Shown one piece after another: positions 9,893 to 19,249 of a stretch of 64,000 nucleotides of DNA. The DNA lies in assembly GCA_963169105.1 (NCBI GenBank), contig OY720632.1, forward strand, positions 868,001 through 932,000, read 5' to 3'. The notes under the pieces were generated by a model, which did not search any database, had not been told where the DNA came from, and saw only the letters and a list, made by a program, of their open reading frames with translations. The position numbers and the translations under genes are program-made. The stretch comes from Ceriagrion tenellum. Its lineage: Eukaryota > Arthropoda > Insecta > Odonata > Coenagrionidae. Within the stretch, counting starts at the first letter, position 1. The number at the start of each line of letters is the position of its first letter.

Positions 9893-11440
9893 ATGGTGGT
9901 GCAGAGAGTCAACACTCTCTTGGTCTCTACCGACGAGAGAGAGCGAGTTCCTACGCCGCTCGAATCTCACCGATTCGTCCGAGAAACCGTCGGGCTTAAC
10001 GAAAACGAAGTCCAGATAATCCAATTTGGATACAAGAAACGAAATATTTTTGTGAAGATGGCATCAGCCGAAATACTGCAGCGAATTTATCAGTCCCGGA
10101 CCCGTAAGCTGCCTTTCCCCACGAAGGAAGACCGGGTCATGGACTGTACGATAGAATTGTCCTCTGGCACTCCCACCAACGTCAAGCCGAACTAGCGAAA
10201 TAAGGCAAAATACACCGAAGCTGGGACGCAGAATGGGCGGGAAAAGCTATCTACTGTCAATGACGGGAACGTGGGTTGTCAGAATGACCGTTGAAAAAAA
10301 CATCCCGTCATAAATCACGGTGTGTGGTGACCGGGGCCTCGTGATGTACGACGGTCAACGCCGTACGTGCGCCCGTTGCCACCAAGAGGGCCACGAGAGG
10401 CGCCATTGCCCGAGGAATACCGCACCAAGGAGCTACCTTGATGTCACGATGGCTGCAGAAAACGTCATCGAGGACGAGGACACAATCGAGCAGCGGGCGC
10501 GAGAATTCGCCGAGATGGAGGTCGTGACGGCGAGCGCGGAGGTGGAGACGACGGAAGCGGGGCGAATGAAACGGGGTCCCCAGGAGGAGGACGAAGAACC
10601 CTCAAAAAGAGCACGTGTTAGTGACTCACCGCCACGTGGAGTTTCCCCCCACCCCACCCCTACCCACATTACACCCATACCCACCTTACCTCCCTTACCC
10701 GCGAACGGGGAAAACACGGCCTACGTGACTCCGGTGGGCGCGCCGCTGGAGAGGAGGGAGGCAAAGGAGGGGCGGAAGAGAGCGGCGGGGAAGGCGACGG
10801 AGGAAGTAAGTGCGCGCCCCGCGGAGTGGAGGAGTGGCGCATTGTGGGGAAGGGGAGAGCAAGTGCGCCTGCACCCGCGGCGGAGGCTGAGGAGGCGAGC
10901 GCGCGACGGGAAGAGGCGAAGGAGGGGACGGTGAGCGCGCCGAAGGAGGAAGAGACGGAGGGGAAGGCTGAGGAGGAGGAGACGACGGCTGCCAAGGGGG
11001 AGGAGGCGGAAGCTGAGGAGGGAAAGGCGGCTTCTACGGAGGGAAGGCCGAGCGGCTCGGAGAGCGGGAAAAAGGACGAAAAAATGACGATCGTCGACTC
11101 GAGCGATCGCGACTGCAACTCGGAGCTGTCTCACTCTGATAGCGACCACTCCGTGGAGGAAATACCCATTTCTTCTACGCCGCTCTCCCATATATCCGAC
11201 ACCCCAGAAATAGACTTCACCCCTTCTTCCCCGCACCCTTCTACACCCCGCTCCCGATCCCTTTCCCCAACCAACAGATCCTCATCCCCTACCCCACCCC
11301 AATCCTTTGTCTCGACCAACCAGTTTCAGCTCCTAATGGACCCGGAGGAAACGGATCCACAGATGCCGGCGTCATCAGCGCCGCAAGAGAGACGCCGAGC
11401 GCGACCGTCCAAACCCCGGCGCAATGGCAAGAGCCAATAG
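9893..11440 (+). pseudogene. Tx-1 ORF1 (nucleic-acid-binding, CCHC)
   Basis: The N-terminal piece (from the ATG at 9893) reads TPLESHRFVRETVGL and FGYKKRNIFVKM, the pattern shared by the ORF1 start of all Tx elements here (a hydrophobic ~60-residue domain ending in PFPTK). After a broken stretch (10190-10320) comes CARCHQEGHERRHC, a CCHC zinc knuckle. An acidic, alanine/glutamate-rich region and a serine/proline-rich region (to 11440, ending RRARPSKPRRNGK) follow in another frame. ORF1 proteins of this clade bind element RNA. At least two frameshifts are needed, so it is a pseudogene. Confidence 0.75.
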
Positions 11441-11459
11441 AGGTAACCCCCCCATCCCA

Positions 11460-13419
11460 TCTCTGAGAGTCATGACACCGAACGTAATTCCATTTCCAAC
11501 CCTATCAAGATTGCCCATCTCCGTTCCTTTATACACCTCCACTCCCAAGATGTTGCCTTCCTCCAGGAGACCTCAGACGGGGTCTCTTGGAATGATACCC
11601 TCTTTAATGCTTTTTCAAATTCCTCTGGTCCGCGGAATGGCATCACCACCCTCGTGAAAAATATTTACCATATTAAAGCCCACCGCCGCCACGACTCGGG
11701 GAGGATTCTATCCCTTCGAGTCGGGGATATAACTTTTGTCAACTTCTATGCACCATCGGGTGACAGGAAACGGGTCGAGAGAGAGAGATCTTTTTCGAAG
11801 ACCTCCTCATTCCGTACGTGGAATGCTTTTTTGGAAGGGAAGTGTTGGGAGGGGATTTTAATTCCATTTACCGCGCTGAGGACTCTGACTCCAACACACA
11901 CCGGATCGTATATCGACCGAGCCGCGCCCTTGGTGCGCTTGTCGCGTCAACGCGGGCCGTCGACGCGGCCACTTTCCTGCATCACGGACCGCCAGTCACT
12001 TTTACCCGGGTAGGCAGTTTATCGCGAACGCGCATCGATTTTCTTTTTATCTCGCGTCCCCTCTCCCGTCACCTCACCGCATGCCAAACCCTCCCCTACT
12101 CCCTTTCCGATCACCTCGCCGTTCTCCTCACTCTCTCCTGCCCTCTCTCCCCCTCCTCTCTCCCGCCTCGTCGCCCACCTCCCCTCTGGAGGATGGACAC
12201 GAGGATCCTCACCGACCCGGATGCACGGGAGCTTTTACGTGTGAAATTGAACAAACTAGTGTCTCGAATGGATGATTTTCCAGATGCGAGCGAGTGGTGG
12301 GAAATAGTTTTCAAACCAACTTGAGGACACGCTGAGCCACAACTGGGGGGAGGTGGTCGGACATGTGCGGGGGATGGTCGGGAGATACGCCTCGGCGTCG
12401 CTCCCGCTGTCTGTGCGCGTGCGCATTCTGGAGCAGCTGGTTCTGCCCAGGATGTGGTACGTGGCGCATGTCTGGCCTCTTCCTCCTGAAAACAACGCCG
12501 AAATAATGAAGGCCACGAACCACTTTCTGTGGTTAAATAAATTATGCAAAATTGCAAGAGCCTCACTCTATCCACCACCAGATAAAGGAGGTCTAAATAT
12601 GACAAACATTTCCCTGAAAGCGGCCGCGATCTATGCAAAGCTGACGATCCGCACTCTAGCCAATGCCGATAAACCGACCAGAGACCTGGTGAAAAGCGCC
12701 TTTGACATCACGGCCCAAATGCCCATTTTTACTAGAGCGACCAAAGACGTGAAAACAATGGTCGACTTATTACGGCCGGGAAAGATTTATACCGTCAAAA
12801 CTATTTACGGCCGCGCGCAGAGTGCGGCTGTCCCACCGGCCTCGAAAGCACGCCCACTTTCCATAAAAAACTGGGCGGCGGGAGCGAGGAAATGGGAGGC
12901 GAGACAGTTTAGTCTCTGCTTCGAGATAATTCATGGAATTCTCCCAACGCTCAGCAAAAAAGCGCGGTTTAACTTAATCAACAGCCGTAACTGCACGAAT
13001 TGTAAGAACCCGGATGATACTGTCCACCACATCCTTGGTTGCTTTGGTACCACCTCACATTGGGAAGCAATTAAAGCCATTTTCCGCGCCTGGAGCCACT
13101 TCGGTGGTGATGCCATAAGCGACCACAACCTTTTGACCCTTCACTTCCGCCTCTTCCCCTCCTTCAAATCCTTCGTTCTTTCCTCCCTCATATCCTACTT
13201 CAGTCTGCTCAGACTGGTGGGGCGGTGTGGCCGGGTTTGGTGGCGTACATCCAGAGGATGGACGTCGCCGGGGCGCCGCCCACCATGCGCCTCTGGCTCC
13301 TGACCATGATGTCATCAGTGGTCGACTTGACGGCGGGCAGCAGCGCACCGACGCAGGCCGTGGCTGTGCAGGGAGAAAGGACAACAGAAGCCACATACGG
13401 GGACCTGCTGCCAACCTGA
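11460..13419 (+). pseudogene. Tx-1 ORF2 with the reverse transcriptase deleted
   Basis: Endonuclease motifs occur in order over three frames: VAFLQET (~11550), VNFYAPSGD (~11740), GGDFNSIY (~11850), LSRTRIDFLFIS (~12020) and LSDHLAVLL (~12105). Just after EWWEIVFKPT (~12320) the frame stops and continues with sequence that normally follows the reverse transcriptase (LVLPRMWYVAHVWPLP, ~12440). About 1.3 kb including the YADD core is therefore missing. The C-terminal zinc motif CTNCKNPDDTVHHILGC (~12990-13040) and the FGGDAISDHNLLTL block are present. A frameshift near 13215 follows. The element could not have moved on its own. Confidence 0.8.
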
Positions 13420-13622
13420 GAAAAAAAAATTACAAACACAAAAAATTTAATTTCACATCAAATAACCTCTTTTTTTTCTTTCTATTATTTTTCCTTCTTT
13501 TCATTTTGATAATGTACTATTTGGAGTAATCCACTAATTGTTTTTCTGAACTTTTTACACTGATATTAGCACTGAGAACCATTGTACATGAAATCCTCTG
13601 CTGAAAATAAATACAATTGAAT

Positions 13623-13639
13623 CATACCACGTTGAAAAC
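13623..13639 (+). pseudogene. 5S rRNA nt 10-26 between Tx-1 and Tx-2
   Basis: CATACCACGTTGAAAAC is 5S nt 10-26. Its left end is the duplicated target of Tx-1 and its right end is the left target flank of Tx-2. It shows that one 5S gene received two elements at two sites. Confidence 0.92.
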
Positions 13640-13895
13640 TCGAAGGAGACGGACGCGTTTCAAGTGAGTTCCCGAGCTATGTGTTTTAGCGGAAGGACCT
13701 TGAGTCTTCTCCCGGCGATCGGCCTCGCGATCGCCGGGGGCGAGTGTTTCGACACCGTCTCCGGTTGTGAGTTTTTCTGTGCGAACTGTGCAGTGCTACA
13801 AGTGCGTTTTCTCTTTGCGTATTCTTACGTAAAGAGAAAATTACAACCCGTCTTTCGTGTCGAACGCGTTTACCGCGCACCGCGAAACCATCGGA

Positions 13896-14378
13896 ATGCC
13901 ACGCGAGAGGGCAGCTACGCTGTGCGTGGATTTCACTGAAGTGAGACAACAGGTCGCTAGCCTAGAGCTCCATACTTTTTTATATGTCGAGCTCGGCTTA
14001 AAAGAAGAAGAGATTTATGGAATACAATTTGGTTTATCGAGAAAGCAGGCTTTCATCAAGATAAAGACGGAGGCGATGATGGAAGGCATACTAAAAAAGA
14101 CTCTTCCAAGGTATGACTTCCCGTCAAGAGAAAAAAAGAAGGGAACGGCGACAGTGTCTGCAGCCACCAAGAGGGCAACCTTTGTCCGTGTGTGCGGTTT
14201 GCCCTTTGAAATAACTGAAACAGAAGTGCACGGAGCTGTGCAAGTACGGTAAAATAATCTCATACATGGAATCCAGATGGGCCGGTGAACATCGCTTCAA
14301 ATCTTTCAATGGCAACCGCATGGTGAAGATGATTCTGGAATAAGACATTCCTAGTTATATCCCAATAGCAGGACAGAT
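13896..14378 (+). pseudogene. Tx-2 ORF1, truncated
   Basis: The chosen ATG at 13896 (MPRERAATL) matches the start of ORF1 in Tx-6 and Tx-7 (MPVERKNT). The frame shows ELHTFLYVELGLKEEEIYG, FGLSRKQAFIKI and TFVRVCGLPFEITETEV, the ORF1 pattern of these elements; the last part has the shape of an RNA-recognition-like fold. A frameshift at ~14245 leads to ESRWAGEHRFKSFNGNRMV and a further break near 14340. The gene ends in IPSYIPIAGQ at the junction with I-type sequence, so the zinc knuckle is lost. Confidence 0.75.
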
Positions 14379-15628
14379 TCGTCTACTCCTCCGGACGAGA
14401 GTCGTACCTGAGGCCTTTGACAGCGGTTCACAATGCTGGATTGCGGCTGGCCACCGGTGCTTTCAGGACAAGTCCGGTTTTGAGCATTTATGCTGACGCC
14501 GGAGAGCCACCTCTGTATGTCCGCAGGAACATGCTGATGTGCTCCTACGTGGCAAAACTTTTATCAATGACAAAGCATTCATGTTACGATATTGTTTTTA
14601 ACCCTAGATTGTTAGACAATTTTAATGGACGGAGAAGGGCCACTCGCCCTTTAAGCGTACGTTTTAACAATTTTATCGAAGAGAATAATTTCTCTCTTCC
14701 GGAAGTACACCAGGTAGGTTATTCCAACCAAGCTCCATGGAATATACCACGGCCAGATATTTACCTTGAACTGAGCAAGCTACAAAAATCCTCCACCATC
14801 GATTCAGAATACCAGGTAATGTTCAAGGAAATGCTGAATTCCCACCCGGATACCATCCCTATATATACGGATGGATCCAAGTCCAATTCAGCCCGTGCGT
14901 GCGCAGTATACTCCCCTAATCACGGAGTCGTGAAAGCGAAGCTCAGTCCGCTGTGTAGTGTTTACACAGCGGAACTGTTCGCTATTAAGATGGCTATCCA
15001 CGGCATACATGGCCGTAGTAAATCTTTTATAATCTGCAGTTTCCGACTTTTCCCCACAGTCCTATCGTTCAGGATATACATAATGCCCTTCTTTCTCTTA
15101 ACAAAAAGGGAATAAGAGTAAGCTTTTCATGGGTTCCTGGGCATGTGGGAATAGACGGAAACGAGAAGGCTGACTCAGCGGCGAAGGAAGCACTGAACGA
15201 CCTCGGAGCCTTTTCTTTCCTGGTACCGGCAGAGGACCTTAAGTATACCCTAAAAAATATATGTGCACAGAGGTGGAAGGACTCGTGGAGGAGCCAAATG
15301 AATAATAAATTGCGCTGCCTGAGAGCAGATACGCAGGCTTGGGCCTCTTCCGTCAGGAGCTGTCGTAGGGAGAAAGTTGTCATCACGCGACTGAGAATAG
15401 GGCACTGTGCCCTGACCCACTCATACCTCTTCACCGAAGAGAAGATCCCACCTCGCTGTGATGAATGCGACTGCCCATTGAGGATAAGACACATATTGAC
15501 GGCTTGTGAGAGGTACCGAGCTATTCGAGAAAGATATCACATCAGTGGTGGGCTAGAACAAGTTCTCGGCAATAACCCTATTGCCCTCGGTCGCGTAGTC
15601 GAATTTTTAAAATGTATTGACATGTATT
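14379..15628 (+). pseudogene. I-type ORF2 C-terminus with RNase H
   Basis: Begins in the region after the reverse transcriptase core (VYSSGRESYLRPL, then LATGAFRTSPVLSIYADAGE) and continues into an RNase H domain: IPIYTDGSKSNSA (~14860), VYTAELFAIKMAI (~14970) and, after a frameshift near 15040, SFSWVPGHVGIDGNEKADS (~15120-15175). The end carries the C-terminal zinc-type motif CDECDCPLRIRHILTAC (~15460). The RNase H removes the RNA template during reverse transcription. It is 5'-truncated and frameshifted, and it loses its last residues at the junction at 15628. Confidence 0.82.
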
Positions 15629-15639
15629 GACATATTGAA

Positions 15640-16303
15640 GCGGCTCGGAGGTGCACTCATTACCCTCGTGCTTATCCTTGCCACAGCGCGGGCAGGTGGC
15701 CTTGCCCCCACATCTGGTAGCGATGTGGCCGAAGTGCTGGCACTGAAAGCATCGCATAGGGCTTGGTATGAATGGGCGGACGGGAACCGATTCATAGCCA
15801 ACAAATACCTTGTCGGGGAGCGTGTCGCGCGAGAAGGTGAGGATTGCAGATGTACTGTTAATCAGCTCACCGTTACGCTTAATTTTCAGACGACGACAGT
15901 CAACAACGCCCTGAGAGGCCATTTCTCTCTTAATTTCGTCGTCGTCTACGTACAGCAGGTCATAGCTGCTAATCACTCCCCGACTGGTGTTCAGGGTACG
16001 GTGCACCTTGACCTTGACCGGATGGTCATGAAGTTTTTTCATGCTCAGCAATTTTGCACTCTGCTTATTGTTGGCCGTTTCAATCAATAGTGTACCGTCT
16101 CGCAGCTTTTTTGCAGATATTAAATCGCCAGTTACGGCGGACGAGAGGACTCTACGAATGAGGAAGGGAGACACCTTTGTAAGTGTCTCACCTTCCTTTG
16201 TACTTCTCATAATAAGATACCGCCTAAAGGCGGTCAAAGTTATATCTCCCCCGCCCGTTTCCGGACGGGATCTTTCAGATGGAGGAATCGGCTCCATAAA
16301 TAT
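15640..16303 (-). pseudogene. I-type ORF1, 3'-truncated
   Basis: The likely ATG (16303 on the minus strand, MEPIPPSERSRPETGG) matches the internal start proposed for the complete copy at 52982. The frame is open through VKVHRTLNTSRGVIS, VRPFIPSPMRCFQCQHFGH and the first two zinc knuckles (CFQCQHFGHIATRC, CPRCGKDKHEGNEC). It then runs into the junction with the other fragment at ~15632 before the third knuckle. The upstream conserved stretch to 16888 is the element's 5' leader. Confidence 0.8.
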
Positions 16304-16889
16304 TAAACAATCATCCCCTGGGCTCCCCACCCACCACGGAGCCACACATTCGGGACGCCACACCGCCAACCGGTGTGGTCACCAGGGCTACCCAAGGGAT
16401 ATAGCACTATCGTTAAGGGGGCCTGTTTCGGGTTGGACCTCCAATGTATGGGCCCTCCAAAGCCATACACCTTCGGCCGCCCTACACAGGATCCCGTCAC
16501 TCCAGTACTCGCCATCGAAACGTGTCGATAAGCCGATTGATCAAGACTGGCTGGATCTTGACCGCCCGTTTACAGGGGATCCAGGGCCGAAGTGGGGTAT
16601 TGAACTCCGGCCCATACTGGGCATCCGACACCCGGCTGGGTGCCGAAGAACTCACCCACCAGGATCCCCTTCTCCCCCTTACGGGTCTCCGCACACGACA
16701 AACATGCAAGTGGATCGCAGGCCAGGTGGTATGGCCGCACACAGACAGTTGACTCACAAGTCTGTCCGGACTCAACCCTTGCTGGCTCTGGGGTTTTTTC
16801 CGGGGTTTCCTTCCCCGCCCTTTTAGTCGCCTCTTACGACAAGCAGGGATACTGCGGGAGTATTCTCCATCCCCCTGCCCGCAGGGGCG

Positions 16890-18590
16890 GCTTTTTAATT
16901 GTGACTTTAAAATCTACGCACACTTTTTAAGACGGCAACTAGAAATGATGACGGAAAACATAATCCATCCCCTCCAATTTGCCGGAAGGAAGGAGAAAGA
17001 CACGACGGATGCAGTTTTAGTTTTAAGAGACACGTTTTTAAATTATGGATAAAATAATGACGACTTTTTAGCTCTTTTAGCAATTGACTTCGAAAAGGCT
17101 TTTGACCGGGTTAGACCGCAGTGGATCCTGAAGATTTCAGAGAAAATGACAATCCCACGGGAGCTTATAAATTGTATCCGGGCAATTTATGAAAACCCGA
17201 AGGCAACAATTAAAATCGGGAAACAAACCTCAGACCCCTTTCCTCTGACGAACTCGGTCCGATAAGGATGCCCTCTGTCGATGTTACTGTTCGAGATTGC
17301 TTTAGAGCCATTGATAAGAAACTTAGAGACCAGAAAAGTCGGCATAGAGAGAAACGGGAAAAGGATCATGGGGGCAGGGTACGCTGACGATTTGACACTC
17401 TTTATAAAGAACAAAACAGAGCTTGAGATAATAAAGGAAATAATTAAACAATATGAGACGGCAGGAATAAAGATAAACGAAAACAAAACGAAATTTTTAA
17501 TTTTAAATGGGAAGGAGGGCGGACTCGACACGCAGTGGAATTTTTCAAATCAAATTAAAATACTAGGCTTTTGGTGGACTAGAGAACTTGCTGATACGAT
17601 AAATAAGAACTGGGACCTCAAAGTACAAAAAATCAGGGCAATATTAAAGCCTACTCTAACGAGTATATACCCATTATTACGAAAATTAAGTTCATTAATC
17701 AGTTCGTATACCCCCAAATATGGCACATTGCCCATGTCTGGCCACTACCGGCAAACACGAATGCCCAGATAATAAAAACAACGAACGCCTTTATTTGGAA
17801 AGGCTTCCTAAAGAAATTGGATAGAGAAAAAATGTACTGCACTGAGGAATCTGGCGGCTTGGCACTGACAGACAGTAAATTAAAGGCAGAGACTATATTC
17901 ACAAAAAAAATAATAGGGAACATGAGGAAGTATGACCGAGAAAGGAAAATTCTTTTGATAACGGCACTAAACAGGGCAAAAAGACTAAGATACTTCCAAA
18001 ACGTGTTCAAAAACGTAGAATTAATGAGGTCACTGCTCGACGAGGGTCGCCTTCCCTTTCAGACCAAACGCATGTACGAGTATTATAGGAAACACAATTT
18101 GAAGGACACCACTCCTGCCAGGCTCCTTAACACCTGGAGGAATTACGCGCAGCTTAATGCCCCCGAGGAACGAAGGCGCACAATGTTCGTAATATGCGCT
18201 GGTGTCTGGGTGACACGAAAAATGAAATATGACCTAAGACTCGCCGACTCTCCCTGATGCCCCACTTGTCAATGCAACCACGACATAATTCATACTGTCC
18301 TTGGCTGCGGGGGCCGACGCCGAGAGTGGACCATGATACGAAAGCTTTACAGAACCCTTGACACCTTTGGAGGAGGAAACATCAGCGATCAGAATCTCAT
18401 AACTTTGAATTTCAAGCTATTTCCTGCGAGCAGGACAAGAGCACCCTGTGAAATTATAGCAGCAACGGTTGACAGCTATACTCATGGCACGAATGCACGA
18501 GTGGTAATCGGAAAATGCCTTGAATACACGCAGGTGGCACTCCATGACGAAACCAAAGAATAGGTGTTGAAAGAACTAAATCTAATGTAA
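16890..18590 (+). pseudogene. Tx-2 ORF2: reverse transcriptase and C-terminus
   Basis: Resumes at the motif that reads NTDYKIYAH in the sister copies (here NCDFKIYAHF, ~16893). Reverse transcriptase blocks follow: LLAIDFEKAFDRVRPQWIL (~17080), TNSVR-stop-GCPLS with a TAA replacing the usual glutamine codon (~17263), and GAGYADDLTLF with an intact YADD (~17375). Downstream are LGFWWTRELADTINKNWD, ITALNRAKRLRYF and the zinc motif CPTCQCNHDIIHTVLGC (~18260-18310), spread over several frames. The last block is TLDTFGGGNISDQNLITL (~18355), and the frame ends at ~18563. The enzyme is dead through stops, frameshifts and the missing N-terminus. Confidence 0.82.
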
Positions 18591-19145
18591 GAAATATCTC
18601 CAATATTTACTGTTACCTTAATAGTAACAATATTTTATGCCTTTTTTTACTTATTTTAAACACTTTAGGTACAAGGGAACTAATAAAGTTTGGAGCCCTT
18701 TGTTTGTAGTTATGTAAAACGGTTCACCCTTGTCCCTTCTCTCAATTGTTTTTTTTAGAGGTATAAATTTGAATACTTTTTATTTAGAAAAAAAAAAAAA
18801 AATTATAGCGTCCTTGTTTAATGTCATTCATTCTGCAGGTGTATCCAAGCTCTCTAATTGGTGCAAGAAAAATGTGCAAGAAATGTCAAAACTTTTTATT
18901 GATTGCAAGACTTGAATTATTTTATAAAATGTTTTGTAAATACCCCATAATTTAAATGCATAACTACACGTTTACATATTGTAAAGGAGTTGATGTAAGA
19001 GTAACAGTACGGTCTACACATATGGTTTTGTAACATGTGCTGGATGTATTGATCCCAAAAACTTTATATCGTGTGGTATATTTTGGAAAAAAGGCTAAAA
19101 GATCAATGTAAAACAAACTTTTTTGTAAATAAAACATTTGGAATC

Positions 19146-19249
19146 AAAACACCGGTTCTCGTCCGATCACCGAAGTTAAGCAACGTCGGGCTCGGATAGT
19201 ACTTGGATGGCTGACCGCCTGGGAACACCGGGTGCCGTTGGTTTTTTTT
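19146..19249 (+). pseudogene. 5S rRNA nt 22-117 and T-tract (unit 1, 3' half)
   Basis: AAAAC (nt 22-26) followed by ACCGGTTCTCGTCCGATC and the rest of 5S to GCCGTTGG (19241), then eight T, the RNA polymerase III stop. Against the 58.57-kb copy it has three substitutions (AAC for AGC, GCTCGG for GCCCGG, GGCTGACC for GGGTGACC). The internal promoter region (nt ~50-97) is retained, but the start lies 9.6 kb upstream across two elements. Confidence 0.93.

Larger units (their letters stand above)
9580..13622 (+). mobile_element. Tx-1: Tx1/L1-like retrotransposon in 5S nt 15
   Basis: A 4.04-kb insert between 5S nt 15 and a repeated CATACC (5S nt 10-15). It has a 5' leader with a strong hairpin (9634-9660), ORF1 with one CCHC knuckle, an endonuclease and the ORF2 C-terminus, but the reverse transcriptase has been deleted. 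The 3' end (AAATACAATTGAAT) lacks a poly(A) tail. The insertion site differs from the nt-26 site of the other Tx elements, and its GC-rich ORF1 is divergent, so it is a separate lineage. Confidence 0.82.
14379..16888. mobile_element. Tail-to-tail pair of I-type fragments inside Tx-2
   Basis: The left half (14379-15628) is a plus-strand fragment of I-type ORF2; the right half (15632-16888) is a minus-strand I-type 5' end with ORF1. Both belong to the family of the complete element at 47.8-53.6 kb. They meet at 15617-15632, where TGTATTGACA is repeated twice in tandem, as in end-joining repair. No target repeat flanks the pair, and ~2 kb or more of Tx-2 is missing across it. Twin priming would give the opposite order, so a later deletion between two inverted copies is more likely. 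Confidence 0.75.
13640..19145 (+). mobile_element. Tx-2: Tx1/L1-like retrotransposon in 5S nt 26
   Basis: The element starts TCGAAGGAG directly after 5S nt 26 and ends before AAAAC|ACCGG at 19146, giving AAAAC (5S nt 22-26) on both sides. The leader holds a perfect 11-bp hairpin (13711-13738). ORF1 (from 13896) runs to ~14378, where a pair of I-type fragments has replaced the rest of ORF1, the endonuclease and the start of the reverse transcriptase. ORF2 resumes at ~16890. The 3' untranslated region (18.59-19.14 kb) is AT-rich and ends without a long poly(A). Confidence 0.88.

Noticed and set aside
10669..11236. Minus-strand frames rich in Ser/Arg/Leu opposite Tx-1 ORF1
   Set aside because: They are mirror frames of GA-rich ORF1 coding sequence with no motif of their own. 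The same holds for the minus-strand frames at 21919-22812 and 27008-27531.
14379..16888. Twin-priming (5' inversion) of a single I-type element
   Set aside because: Twin priming leaves the 3' end in sense and the inner 5' segment inverted; here the order is the opposite and the far end is the element's 5' leader.
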